Below are positions 1 through 7,111 of a stretch of 64,000 nt of DNA, piece by piece. Source of the stretch: Hymenobacter piscis (GTDB lineage: Bacteria > Bacteroidota > Bacteroidia > Cytophagales > Hymenobacteraceae). Both the position numbers and the translations under genes were made by a program. The DNA lies in contig NZ_JAHHZN010000011.1 in the NCBI RefSeq assembly GCF_018760735.1, forward strand, positions 1 through 64,000, given 5' to 3'. Each line of letters begins with the position of its first letter. Position 1 is the first letter of the stretch. The notes under the pieces were generated by a model that did not search any database, was not told where the DNA came from, and saw nothing but the letters and a program-made list of their open reading frames with translations.

Positions 1-56
1 CCCTGCGCCTGCTCGTCGAAGGCGTCCACTTGGCGGCGCACCTACGCGACGAATAG
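1..56 (+). CDS. C-terminal end of an unidentified protein (partial)
   Basis: An open frame enters from the left edge and ends at a TAG at 54-56; the last 17 residues are Leu/His-rich and end in HLRDE. Too little is left to assign a family. A GC-rich hairpin follows 22 nt downstream, which agrees with a gene ending here. The next gene, gldD, is on the same strand but about 300 nt away. Confidence 0.5.
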   Translation, partial: LRLLVEGVHLAAHLRDE

Positions 57-359
57 CCCCTAACCCCGCAACAAAAAAGCGTCGGCCTTCCGGCCGACGC
101 GCTTCGCAAGTTTTGGGTAAGGACAAGGTTCTGCCGGGGCTTTTTGCGTACCGGGATACCGGTAGCAGCACTGGCGAAAGTCTTACCCCAATGAGTCGGC
201 ACGACTGCCTGCCGACTCATAAGGCCAGTTCCCCGACGTGTGACCAGCCGGCCCGCGCTGCTTACTGCTCTTGTCGTCCGCCGCGGGGAAAAACCCTTTT
301 TTAAACGCACGAGCCGGCTTTCCTGGTTACCTTTACTGTCTCACCCGATTCGCTTCTGC
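57..359. other. Intergenic stretch upstream of gldD
   Basis: About 300 nt without a convincing gene. It holds the hairpin at 79-100 and a second perfect inverted repeat, ATGAGTCGGCA (191-201) with TGCCGACTCAT (210-220), loop of 8 nt and no T-tail. A near-match to the -7 promoter box, TACCTTTA, is at 328-335 just before gldD. Small open frames here have no recognisable features. Confidence 0.5.
73..100. terminator. Hairpin after the first gene
   Basis: GCGTCGGCC (79-87) pairs perfectly with GGCCGACGC (92-100) around a TTCC loop. Six A's precede it (73-78), so the U-tract would form on a minus-strand transcript; on the plus strand it is a strong stem without a T-run. It probably marks the 3' end of the upstream plus-strand gene. 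Confidence 0.45.
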
Positions 360-956
360 ATGGCCGTTTTCCGATTTTCTGGTGCCTGGTGCCCAGCTGC
401 CCTGCTGGGGCTGTTGCTGGCGGGCTGCACGTCCGCACCCGACTTCACGCCCAAGCCCCGGGGCTACAACCGCATCGATCTGCCGGCCCACGCCTACCAG
501 CAGCTGGCCCCGGGTCACCCGTACACGTTTGAGTACTCGCGCTACGCCAAGGTGCTGCGCGACTCTTCCTATCTGGCTCAGCCCCACTGGATCAACGTGT
601 ACTACCCCCAGCTGAAAGCCAGCGTGCAGCTCACCTATGCCGATCTGAAGGGCAATCCGCAGCGCTACACTCGCCTGCTGGAAGATGCCCGCAAGCTCAC
701 CAGCAAGCACGAGATAAAGGCCTCGGCCATTGATGAGAAGGTGCTGGAAACGCCCTTCGGCATGCGGGTGGCCGTGTTTGAGCTCCAGGGTGAAGTGCCG
801 AGTCAGTTCCAGTTCTACACCACCGACAGCACCCGCCACTTCTTCCGCGGCGCCCTCTACTTCCGCACCGCCACCGCCAACGACTCCCTGGCCCCCGTCA
901 TCGAGTACGTAAAGCAGGACGTAGTGCACCTGTTGAACACGCTGCAATACCGGTAG
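360..956 (+). CDS. gldD: Gliding motility lipoprotein GldD
   Basis: A 198-residue lipoprotein of the GldD family, needed for gliding and type IX secretion in Bacteroidota; the family is membrane anchored and its exact role is unknown. The start at 360 (MAVFRFSG) is chosen because it gives a proper lipoprotein signal: hydrophobic core, then LLLAGC with the lipidated Cys at residue 23. Upstream in-frame codons would add a non-hydrophobic extension. After the Cys come the family hallmark PKPRGYNRIDLP and the YTFEYSRYA and WINVYYP segments. No other gld genes are in the window. Confidence 0.9.
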   Translation: MAVFRFSGAWCPAALLGLLLAGCTSAPDFTPKPRGYNRIDLPAHAYQQLAPGHPYTFEYSRYAKVLRDSSYLAQPHWINVYYPQLKASVQLTYADLKGNPQRYTRLLEDARKLTSKHEIKASAIDEKVLETPFGMRVAVFELQGEVPSQFQFYTTDSTRHFFRGALYFRTATANDSLAPVIEYVKQDVVHLLNTLQYR

Positions 957-964
957 GATTGAGT

Positions 965-1069
965 TGTTAGCTAATGGCTATTGGCTTTTAGCTTCCTGAC
1001 AGAAGGCCAGACCACCTAACCGCACCTTCCAGCCCGAAAAAGCGAACAGCCAATAGCTATCCGCTAACA
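965..1069. repeat. Word palindrome, AGCTATTGGC family, between gldD and recG
   Basis: The left arm at 965-989 and the reverse complement of 1045-1069 match at 21 of 25 positions, with the core GCTATTGGCT shared. The arms enclose about 55 nt. The left arm starts 9 nt after the gldD stop and the right arm ends 8 nt before the recG start, so nearly the whole spacer is the element. The same words recur at 13286-13428 and 22520-22697. Confidence 0.75.
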
Positions 1070-1077
1070 GCTACTTC

Positions 1078-3177
1078 ATGAGTACCTTTTTTCAGACCAA
1101 AATAGAGCACCTGCGGGGTGTGGGCCTGCAACGGGCCCAGCTGCTGCAAAAGGAACTGGGCCTGTTCACCTACGGCGACCTGATCCAGCGCTATCCCTTC
1201 CGCTACCTCGACCGCACCCAGTTCTACAACGTGGCAGACCTGCACGAGGACCTGCCTTACGTGCAGGTGAAAGGCATTCTGCGGGGGCGGGAGGTGATTG
1301 GCGAGGGCCACAAGAAGCGCATGGTGGCCAAGGTGGCCGACGCCAGCGGAGAGCTGGAGCTGGTGTGGTTTAAGGGCGTGAACTACCTGGAAAAGATCAT
1401 CAAAAACCATCAGGAGTACATCGTATTCGGCAAGCCCACGATGTTCAACGGCCGCCCCCAGATGGCCCACCCCGAGATGGAGGAAGTGACCGAGCAGAAG
1501 CCCGGCCAGAGCTTTCTGCAGCCCGTTTACAACACGTCGGAGAAACTCAAGAACTACCACCGCATCGATAGCAAGGCCATTGCGCGCATGGTGGCCGACC
1601 TGCTCAAGATTGCCTTGCCCCAGGTCCAGGAAACCCTCTCGCCCGACCTGATTCAGCAGTATGCGCTGCTGGATAAGGCCACGGCCCTCCAGCAGATTCA
1701 CTTCCCCCAGACGCCCGACCTGCTCCAGACGGCCCGCTTCCGGCTCAAGTTTGAAGAGCTGTTCTACATTCAGCTCAAGCTGCTGCGCCAGCGCGACCAG
1801 CGCAAAGTGACCCTGGCCGGTCAGATTTTCAAGGAGGTGCCCACGCTGGTTCACTTCTACAAGAACGTGCTGCCCTTCGATCTGACCGGGGCCCAGAAAC
1901 GCGTTATCCACGACATTTACAAGGATTTTTGCGCCGGCCAGCAGATGAACCGCTTGCTGCAGGGCGACGTGGGCTCGGGCAAAACCATCGTGGCCTTCAT
2001 TGCCATGCTCATGGCCGCCGACAACGGGGCCCAGAGCTGCCTGATGGCGCCCACTGAAATCCTGGCCGACCAGCACTACACCGGCCTCAAGCAGTTTGCT
2101 GATCTGCTGGGACTCAAAATCGGGCTCCTGACGGGCTCCACCCGCACGGCGGCCCGCCGGGTGCTGCACGAGCAGTTGCGCTCCGGCGAAATGCACCTGC
2201 TGGTGGGAACCCACGCCTTACTCGAAGACGTGGTGCAGTTCAGGAACCTGGGCCTCACCATCATGGACGAGCAGCACCGCTTCGGGGTGGCCCAGCGGTC
2301 CAAACTCTGGCAGAAGAACCCCCACGTGATTCCCCATGTGCTCGTGATGACGGCCACGCCCATCCCGCGCACCCTGGCCATGACGCTGTATGGCGACCTC
2401 GACGTGTCGGTGATTGACGAGCTGCCGGCCGGCCGCAAGCCCATCGTCACGGTGCACCGCTTCGACTCAAACCGGCTCAAGGTATTCCAGTTTCTGCGCG
2501 ACCAGATCAAGTTGGGCCGGCAGGTGTACATTGTGTACCCGCTCATTGAGGAGAGCGAGGCCATGGCCGACTACAAGGACCTGATGGACGGCTACGAGAG
2601 CGTGGCCCGCGCCTTCCCCGAGTTCCAGATCAGCATCGTACACGGGCGCATGACAGCCGGCGAAAAGGACGCCGAAATGCAGCGCTTCGTGAAAAACGAA
2701 ACCCAGATCATGGTGGCCACCACCGTGATTGAGGTGGGCGTGAACGTGCCCAACGCCTCCGTGATGGTCATTGAAAGCACCGAGCGGTTCGGCCTCTCCC
2801 AGCTCCACCAGCTGCGGGGCCGGGTAGGTCGCGGGGCCGACCAGAGCTACTGCATTCTGATGAGTGGCTACAAGCTCAGCAAGGACTCGCGCACCCGCAT
2901 CGAAACGATGGTACGCACCAACAACGGCTTCGAAATTGCCGACATCGACCTAAAGCTGCGCGGCCCCGGCGACCTGATGGGCACCCAGCAGAGCGGCGTG
3001 CTCGACCTGCTCATTGCCGACCTGGCCAAGGACGGCCGCATTCTGAGCGAAAGCCGGGCCGCCGCCCAGGCCCTGCTCCAGGACGACCCCAACCTGGCCA
3101 AACCCGCCAACCAAGCCATTCGTCACCATATCGAAAGCCTGCCCGCCACGGCCGTGAACTGGAGCCGCATTAGCTGA
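1078..3177 (+). CDS. recG: ATP-dependent DNA helicase RecG
   Basis: A 699-residue superfamily 2 helicase that reverses stalled replication forks and moves branches of Holliday junctions. The N-terminal third is the wedge/OB-fold region. The Walker A GDVGSGKT is at about residues 296-303, the Walker B DEQH at about 397-400, followed by motif III TATPIPRTLA. The C-terminal helicase lobe has the motif VI region LRGRVGRG near residue 578 and the RecG-type GPGDLMGTQQSG. Full length. Its own promoter is not evident because the upstream spacer is a repeat; it may be co-transcribed with gldD. Confidence 0.97.
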   Translation: MSTFFQTKIEHLRGVGLQRAQLLQKELGLFTYGDLIQRYPFRYLDRTQFYNVADLHEDLPYVQVKGILRGREVIGEGHKKRMVAKVADASGELELVWFKGVNYLEKIIKNHQEYIVFGKPTMFNGRPQMAHPEMEEVTEQKPGQSFLQPVYNTSEKLKNYHRIDSKAIARMVADLLKIALPQVQETLSPDLIQQYALLDKATALQQIHFPQTPDLLQTARFRLKFEELFYIQLKLLRQRDQRKVTLAGQIFKEVPTLVHFYKNVLPFDLTGAQKRVIHDIYKDFCAGQQMNRLLQGDVGSGKTIVAFIAMLMAADNGAQSCLMAPTEILADQHYTGLKQFADLLGLKIGLLTGSTRTAARRVLHEQLRSGEMHLLVGTHALLEDVVQFRNLGLTIMDEQHRFGVAQRSKLWQKNPHVIPHVLVMTATPIPRTLAMTLYGDLDVSVIDELPAGRKPIVTVHRFDSNRLKVFQFLRDQIKLGRQVYIVYPLIEESEAMADYKDLMDGYESVARAFPEFQISIVHGRMTAGEKDAEMQRFVKNETQIMVATTVIEVGVNVPNASVMVIESTERFGLSQLHQLRGRVGRGADQSYCILMSGYKLSKDSRTRIETMVRTNNGFEIADIDLKLRGPGDLMGTQQSGVLDLLIADLAKDGRILSESRAAAQALLQDDPNLAKPANQAIRHHIESLPATAVNWSRIS

Positions 3178-3209
3178 GGGAGTTTCCTTTGCCGTGGAGT
3201 AATTGGCAT

Positions 3210-3236
3210 AAAAAAAGCGGCTTCCGAAGAGCCGCT
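3210..3236 (-). terminator. Terminator between convergent recG and a small minus-strand gene
   Basis: AGCGGCT (3216-3222) pairs with AGCCGCT (3230-3236). The A-run at 3210-3216 gives a U-tail only for leftward transcription, so it fits as the terminator of the small gene at 3247-3480. It may also stop recG weakly. Confidence 0.6.
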
Positions 3237-3246
3237 TACCGGGATG

Positions 3247-3480
3247 CTATTGGTATGAGTTGACGCTGACCGGGGCCGCCACCTGCCAGAATCGGGAACC
3301 GCTTCCCTGCTTCTGAGCCGGCATGGCTATTCGCCGGTGCTGCAAAGAGGCATTGCGCACGGGGGTTGCAAGCACAGATACGCCCGCTTTGATAACGGTT
3401 GCTGGTACGGAGGGCTCCCGGTTGAGCTTGCCAACTACTACCAGGGAAATCATAAGAGCAAACTGGAGTAAAGATTTCAT
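3247..3480 (-). CDS. Small exported protein of unknown function
   Basis: A 77-residue frame starting MKSLLQFALMISLVVVG, a plausible signal peptide or single membrane segment, followed by a basic, glycine/serine-containing tail. I do not recognise the family. Support for a real gene is indirect: an ATG start after an AT-rich leader, and a hairpin with a leftward U-tail just after the stop. A -7 like box (TATATTTG on the minus strand, 3643-3636) lies 156 nt upstream without a clear -33 box. Confidence 0.45.
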   Translation of the reverse strand: MKSLLQFALMISLVVVGKLNREPSVPATVIKAGVSVLATPVRNASLQHRRIAMPAQKQGSGSRFWQVAAPVSVNSYQ

Positions 3481-3875
3481 GCTATGCTTTTGCAGTTAAA
3501 GGGCCCAAGTATTTTACAATAACCAAGCCAGATGTCATTTTTTTACTGAAGCTGCCCCGAACAAGTCGTGAACAGAGAGTCGAAGTTTCTTCTTTCTAGC
3601 AACTCATTGCTTTAGAAAGATGCCATTCCACACGGCAAATATAACTTATGCCATATAAAATTACCCTATTTTTTGAAAATAAGGAACTCTTCGTCTAGGC
3701 GTGACTAACGAATTCGTCGCCTTCAGGTTACATTCTGACCACAATAAAAAGTGGGTAAGTCTACTTTCTACCGCTCTAGCTGCCTTTGGTCCTCTGTCCG
3801 CTCAAAGTTGGATACCTTTGAAGAATCCATTTTCTTGGATACTGGTCCTGTTCTTTCCTTTAACTGTCTCTGCTT
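3481..3875. other. AT-rich divergent intergenic region
   Basis: About 395 nt between two divergent genes, clearly richer in A+T than the surrounding coding DNA. It holds the predicted promoter at 3785-3820 for the plus-strand gene and a lone minus-strand -7 box at 3636-3643. Frames inside it do not resemble proteins. I see no RNA gene. Confidence 0.5.
3785..3820 (+). promoter_or_regulatory. Bacteroidota-type promoter of the secreted propeller-like protein
   Basis: TTTG at 3785-3788 and an exact TANNTTTG box (TACCTTTG) at 3813-3820, spacer 24 nt, slightly longer than usual. Transcription would start near 3827, about 50 nt before the GTG start at 3876. Confidence 0.45.
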
Positions 3876-5327
3876 GTGCGTTTTTCACTTTTGTTCGCCG
3901 CCGGCTTCTCCGTGGCGGCCCTGGTGCTGAATCCGGCTCCGGCTTCGGCACAGCGGGTAAAATCTGCCGCTTTCAGCTACCTGCCTGAAACTTCTCAGGA
4001 CCGCTACAACCAGCGCGTGGCGCATAAAACGTTGACCCTGCCCGGGGGCGGTTTTCTTATTCTGGCCCGCAAGGCGGCCAACGAGTACGCTGTACAACGC
4101 TACGATCAGGATTTGAAACAGGTCTGGAGCACGGCCCTGCCCCTGGCTGCCGGCGAGGCGGTGGACGGCTTCATGCGCAGCAACGGGCAGGCGACGGTGG
4201 TAGTGCACCAAAAAACGGAGGCAGCGCAGCAGCTCAGCGCTTATTCCCTGGACTTGGCCAACGGTCAGAAAAGCCCGGTTAAGCAACTGCTGACGGCCGG
4301 CACCCGCGACCGGCGCCCGGGAACGGCCTTCTCGCCCGACGGCAGCCGGCTGGTTGTGTGGAGCTACGCCACCCAGAAAAACCAGATCAAAGCCATCAAG
4401 GCTACCGTCTACGACGAAAAGCTGCTCAAGCTCAAGGACCGTACCTACGACTTTCACGACCAGGGTGGCTTCTTCTCCGTGACGGTGCACGTAGGCAACG
4501 ACGGCTCCCAGTTTGTGACCCTGGCCGGCGACGACATGAAAAAGCTCACCGTCCGCCGCTACCGTAACGATTCGCCGGAGGTGAAGGTCATGTCGGTGTC
4601 GGTGGGTGGGACATTTGGGGGCAAAGTGGTGAACATCTTCGACTCCCGCTTTGCGCTGCAGCCCGACAATACGCTCTACGCCGCCGCCATCTGCAACGAG
4701 CGGGAAACCGGCCTCTACCACAGCCTAAAGGTGGTCAAGTACGACTTTTCGGACGAAGGTGAGATGAAGTTCGCGCCGGAAATAGCCTTTTCGCCCGAGT
4801 ACCTGGCCGATGCCAATAAAGCCAGCGGCGCCGCTGCCCAGCGCCTCGAAGATATCTACCTCACCGACCTGCTGCTCACGGCTGAAAAACAGTTGGTGGT
4901 GGTGGCCGAGAAAAAGTACGAGGAAGGCGGCGAGGATTCGCCCGGTCACACCCGCGAACTGCACCTGTTTGGCTTCAACGAATTTCTGACTCCCGCCTGG
5001 CACAGCATCGTGGGCAAAGATCAGGTGGCTCCGGCTGCGGAAGGCTACAGCAGCATCGGCTACCAGGCCGCCGTGTTCGGCTCGGAAGTTCAGTTCCTGA
5101 CCTGGGAGAAACTCAAGGGCAAATCGGATGTGTACCTGCGCCGCCTGAACGTGCAGACGGGCGTGCTACAGGAGCCCAAGGGCCTGGGTCTGAACGTAGC
5201 CGCCGACCAGAACCTAGCCTACGTAAAGGATTTTACCGCCTGGCTCGACCCTAAAACCATCGTCGGTGTCAGCCGGCCCAGCAAGAAATCGGCGGCCCTC
5301 ATGCTCAATAAGATTGTGGTGAAGTAG
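3876..5327 (+). CDS. Secreted protein, probably a beta-propeller, function unknown
   Basis: A 483-residue protein with a clear signal peptide (MRFSLLFAAGFSVAALVLNP, cleavage after ASA). The start is a GTG; no in-frame ATG lies close upstream and the signal peptide begins right at it. The mature part has repeated patterns of beta-strands with SPDGS-like and DNTLYAA-like turns, as in six- or seven-bladed propellers, and many Lys/Val-rich strands. No catalytic motif is seen. It stands alone between a divergent small gene and the convergent glutamate dehydrogenase gene. The propeller call is inference from the residue pattern only. Confidence 0.75.
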   Translation: MRFSLLFAAGFSVAALVLNPAPASAQRVKSAAFSYLPETSQDRYNQRVAHKTLTLPGGGFLILARKAANEYAVQRYDQDLKQVWSTALPLAAGEAVDGFMRSNGQATVVVHQKTEAAQQLSAYSLDLANGQKSPVKQLLTAGTRDRRPGTAFSPDGSRLVVWSYATQKNQIKAIKATVYDEKLLKLKDRTYDFHDQGGFFSVTVHVGNDGSQFVTLAGDDMKKLTVRRYRNDSPEVKVMSVSVGGTFGGKVVNIFDSRFALQPDNTLYAAAICNERETGLYHSLKVVKYDFSDEGEMKFAPEIAFSPEYLADANKASGAAAQRLEDIYLTDLLLTAEKQLVVVAEKKYEEGGEDSPGHTRELHLFGFNEFLTPAWHSIVGKDQVAPAAEGYSSIGYQAAVFGSEVQFLTWEKLKGKSDVYLRRLNVQTGVLQEPKGLGLNVAADQNLAYVKDFTAWLDPKTIVGVSRPSKKSAALMLNKIVVK

Positions 5328-5335
5328 CATCACAG

Positions 5336-5374
5336 ATTAGCCCGAATTTCAACTGATTTCGCGGATTCTGTGAA
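5336..5374. repeat. GATTT/GCGGATT word repeat, left of the glutamate dehydrogenase gene
   Basis: The stretch has the words GATTAGCCCGAATTTC, CTGATTTCGCGGATTC and TGTGAAT. The same words in inverted orientation (ATCCGTGAAATCCGTG, AATCCGCG) occur at 7071-7111 on the other side of the glutamate dehydrogenase gene. Similar spacers are known to me from other Bacteroidota; their role is unknown. Confidence 0.45.
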
Positions 5375-5397
5375 TGACACCAGGCTCCCGGATAAAG

Positions 5398-5435
5398 AAA
5401 GCGCCCCTTCCCACGATAACGGGAAGGGGCGCTTT
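5398..5435. terminator. Bidirectional terminator
   Basis: AAAGCGCCCCTTCCC (5398-5412) pairs perfectly with GGGAAGGGGCGCTTT (5421-5435), 15 bp, loop of 8 nt. It sits between convergent genes and serves both the plus-strand secreted protein and the minus-strand glutamate dehydrogenase. Confidence 0.85.
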
Positions 5436-5460
5436 GTACTGAAGCTGACCGCTAAACAAA

Positions 5461-6885
5461 TCAGGGGAAGATACCAAGCGACTGGTAGCTGACGCCGATT
5501 TTCTCGATGGCACTGTAGAAGGCCGCCGTGCGCAGGTCGGTAATGCCGTCTACTTCGTCCATCACCTTGCGGATGGACTGGTAGGCCGTAATCATCGTGT
5601 CTTCGAGGCCGGAACGCACTAGGTCAATTTCGTCGGCTCCGTGCACAATGAGCTGGCGCTCCTCGGGGGTGATGGTCTTCCCAGTCGTCCGCTCAATAGT
5701 GGCCACCAGGCGGCGCATGGCGCCTTCCTCGGCCCGCTTGCCCATGCGGCCGAAGCGCACGTTGGACAGGTTTTTCAGCCACTCGAAGTAGGATACCGTC
5801 ACGCCGCCGGCATTCAGGTAGAGGTCGGGCAGGATCACTACACCTTTGGCCAGCAGGATTTTTTCGGCGGCCTGGGTAGTGGGGCCGTTGGCCCCTTCGG
5901 CCACTATTCTGGCCTTCACCTTATCGGCATTGCCCTCGTGAATCTGGTTTTCCAGCGCGGCCGGCAACAGCACGTCGCACTCGTATTCGAGCAGGTCGAG
6001 AGAGCGTTCCACGTCTGTGGCACCTGCAAATCCCATAATGGAGCCCGTCTGCTGGCGGTGCTGGAACACATCAGCCACATCGAGCCCCTGTTCGCTGAAG
6101 ATACCTCCTTCGCGCTCGGCAATACCGGTTATGACGGCACCGGCATCCTGGCAGAACTTGGCAGCATAATAGCCCACGTTGCCCAGCCCCTGCACAATAA
6201 TGCGTTTACCCTCGATGCCAGGCGTCAGGCCCGCCTTCTTCGACATGACCTCATCCTGCAGCAACTCCCGCAGGCCGTAAAACACGCCCAGCCCCGTCGC
6301 CTCCGTCCGGCCCCGGATACCGCCCTGGCCCACCGGCTTACCGGTTACACAGCCCAAAGCACTGGTATCGCCGTACTTAAACGTCATATACGTGTCAGCA
6401 ATCCAGGCCATTTCGCGGCTGCCGGTACCGTAATCGGGGGCGGGCACGTCCATGCCGGGACCAATAAGGTTCTTCTTGATCAGCTCACTGGCGTAGCGAC
6501 GCGTCACGCGCTCCAGCGTATGCTCGGAACTGGTGCGCGGGTTGATTTTCACACCGCCCTTGGCCCCGCCGAATGGCACGTCCACGAGGGCGCACTTGAA
6601 GGTCATCAGGGTGGCCAGGGCCATTACCTCGTCCTCATCCACGTATATGCTGTAACGAATGCCTCCTTTGCTGGGCAGCTTGTGATGGCTGTGCTGCACC
6701 CGGATGCCCTCGAACACCTGCACGTGGCCGTCTACTTCCACCGGGAAGTTAACTTTGTAGATACTGTTGCAGGCCCGAATCTGGGCAATAATGCCGGGAT
6801 CCAGCTTCGAAAAGCTTGCCGCGTGGTCATAGAATTGCAACACGCTTTCGTAAAAGTCCTTGCCCTTTACTTGCTCGTTCGTCAT
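5461..6885 (-). CDS. gdhA: Glu/Leu/Phe/Val dehydrogenase, probably glutamate dehydrogenase
   Basis: A 474-residue NAD(P)-dependent amino acid dehydrogenase that interconverts glutamate and 2-oxoglutarate plus ammonia. The substrate-binding half has KGGIRY and the conserved [15 protein letters not shown] stretch near residues 95-110. The catalytic region AVAAPDYGTG-like [15 protein letters not shown] follows, and the Rossmann half has [10 protein letters not shown]. Glutamate rather than leucine or valine is the likely substrate from the length and the motif set, but this is an inference. Single gene with its own terminator; a terminator for the next upstream gene separates it from the acyl-CoA dehydrogenase. 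Confidence 0.92.
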   Translation of the reverse strand: MTNEQVKGKDFYESVLQFYDHAASFSKLDPGIIAQIRACNSIYKVNFPVEVDGHVQVFEGIRVQHSHHKLPSKGGIRYSIYVDEDEVMALATLMTFKCALVDVPFGGAKGGVKINPRTSSEHTLERVTRRYASELIKKNLIGPGMDVPAPDYGTGSREMAWIADTYMTFKYGDTSALGCVTGKPVGQGGIRGRTEATGLGVFYGLRELLQDEVMSKKAGLTPGIEGKRIIVQGLGNVGYYAAKFCQDAGAVITGIAEREGGIFSEQGLDVADVFQHRQQTGSIMGFAGATDVERSLDLLEYECDVLLPAALENQIHEGNADKVKARIVAEGANGPTTQAAEKILLAKGVVILPDLYLNAGGVTVSYFEWLKNLSNVRFGRMGKRAEEGAMRRLVATIERTTGKTITPEERQLIVHGADEIDLVRSGLEDTMITAYQSIRKVMDEVDGITDLRTAAFYSAIEKIGVSYQSLGIFP

Positions 6886-6966
6886 AGTGGATGGGAAGTT
6901 GAGAGTGGAAATTTCCTCTGCAAACGGCAGATTACCTTGTGGCGTTGTTCAGGGCAGTAAACTAAT

Positions 6967-7010
6967 AAAAAGCAGCAAGCCGCCCCCGAACCGGGAGCGG
7001 CTTGCTGTTT
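6967..7010 (-). terminator. Terminator of the acyl-CoA dehydrogenase gene
   Basis: CAGCAAGCCGC (6973-6983) pairs with GCGGCTTGCTG (6997-7007) with further CCC/GGG pairing inside. The A-run before it gives a U-tail (CTTTTTATTAG) for leftward transcription. Confidence 0.75.
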
Positions 7011-7070
7011 TCTGATTTTTCCCGACTTCACGGTTCGTAGCAAGCGCCTGCCAGCACCGGCTACAAAATC

Positions 7071-7111
7071 CGTGAAATCCGTGAAAAAATCCGCGTCAGT
7101 CCGCGATTTAG
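7071..7111. repeat. ATCCGTGAA word repeat, right of the glutamate dehydrogenase gene
   Basis: Direct repeats AATCCGTGA, AATCCGTGA and AATCCGCG run up to and into the last codons of the acyl-CoA dehydrogenase gene (stop at 7108-7110). They are the inverted counterpart of the words at 5336-5374. Confidence 0.45.

Noticed and set aside
1057..2214. Long open frame antisense to recG
   Set aside because: It lies opposite a clear helicase gene, has no recognisable domain and is a by-product of GC-rich codon use. The same holds for long antisense frames opposite the acyl-CoA dehydrogenase (7072-8913), fadB (11743-13272), fadD (13977-15671) and selD/mnmH (54679-56778).
3701..3988. Small frame in the AT-rich region before the secreted protein
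   Set aside because: It overlaps the signal peptide of the real gene in another frame and its sequence has no protein-like pattern beyond chance.
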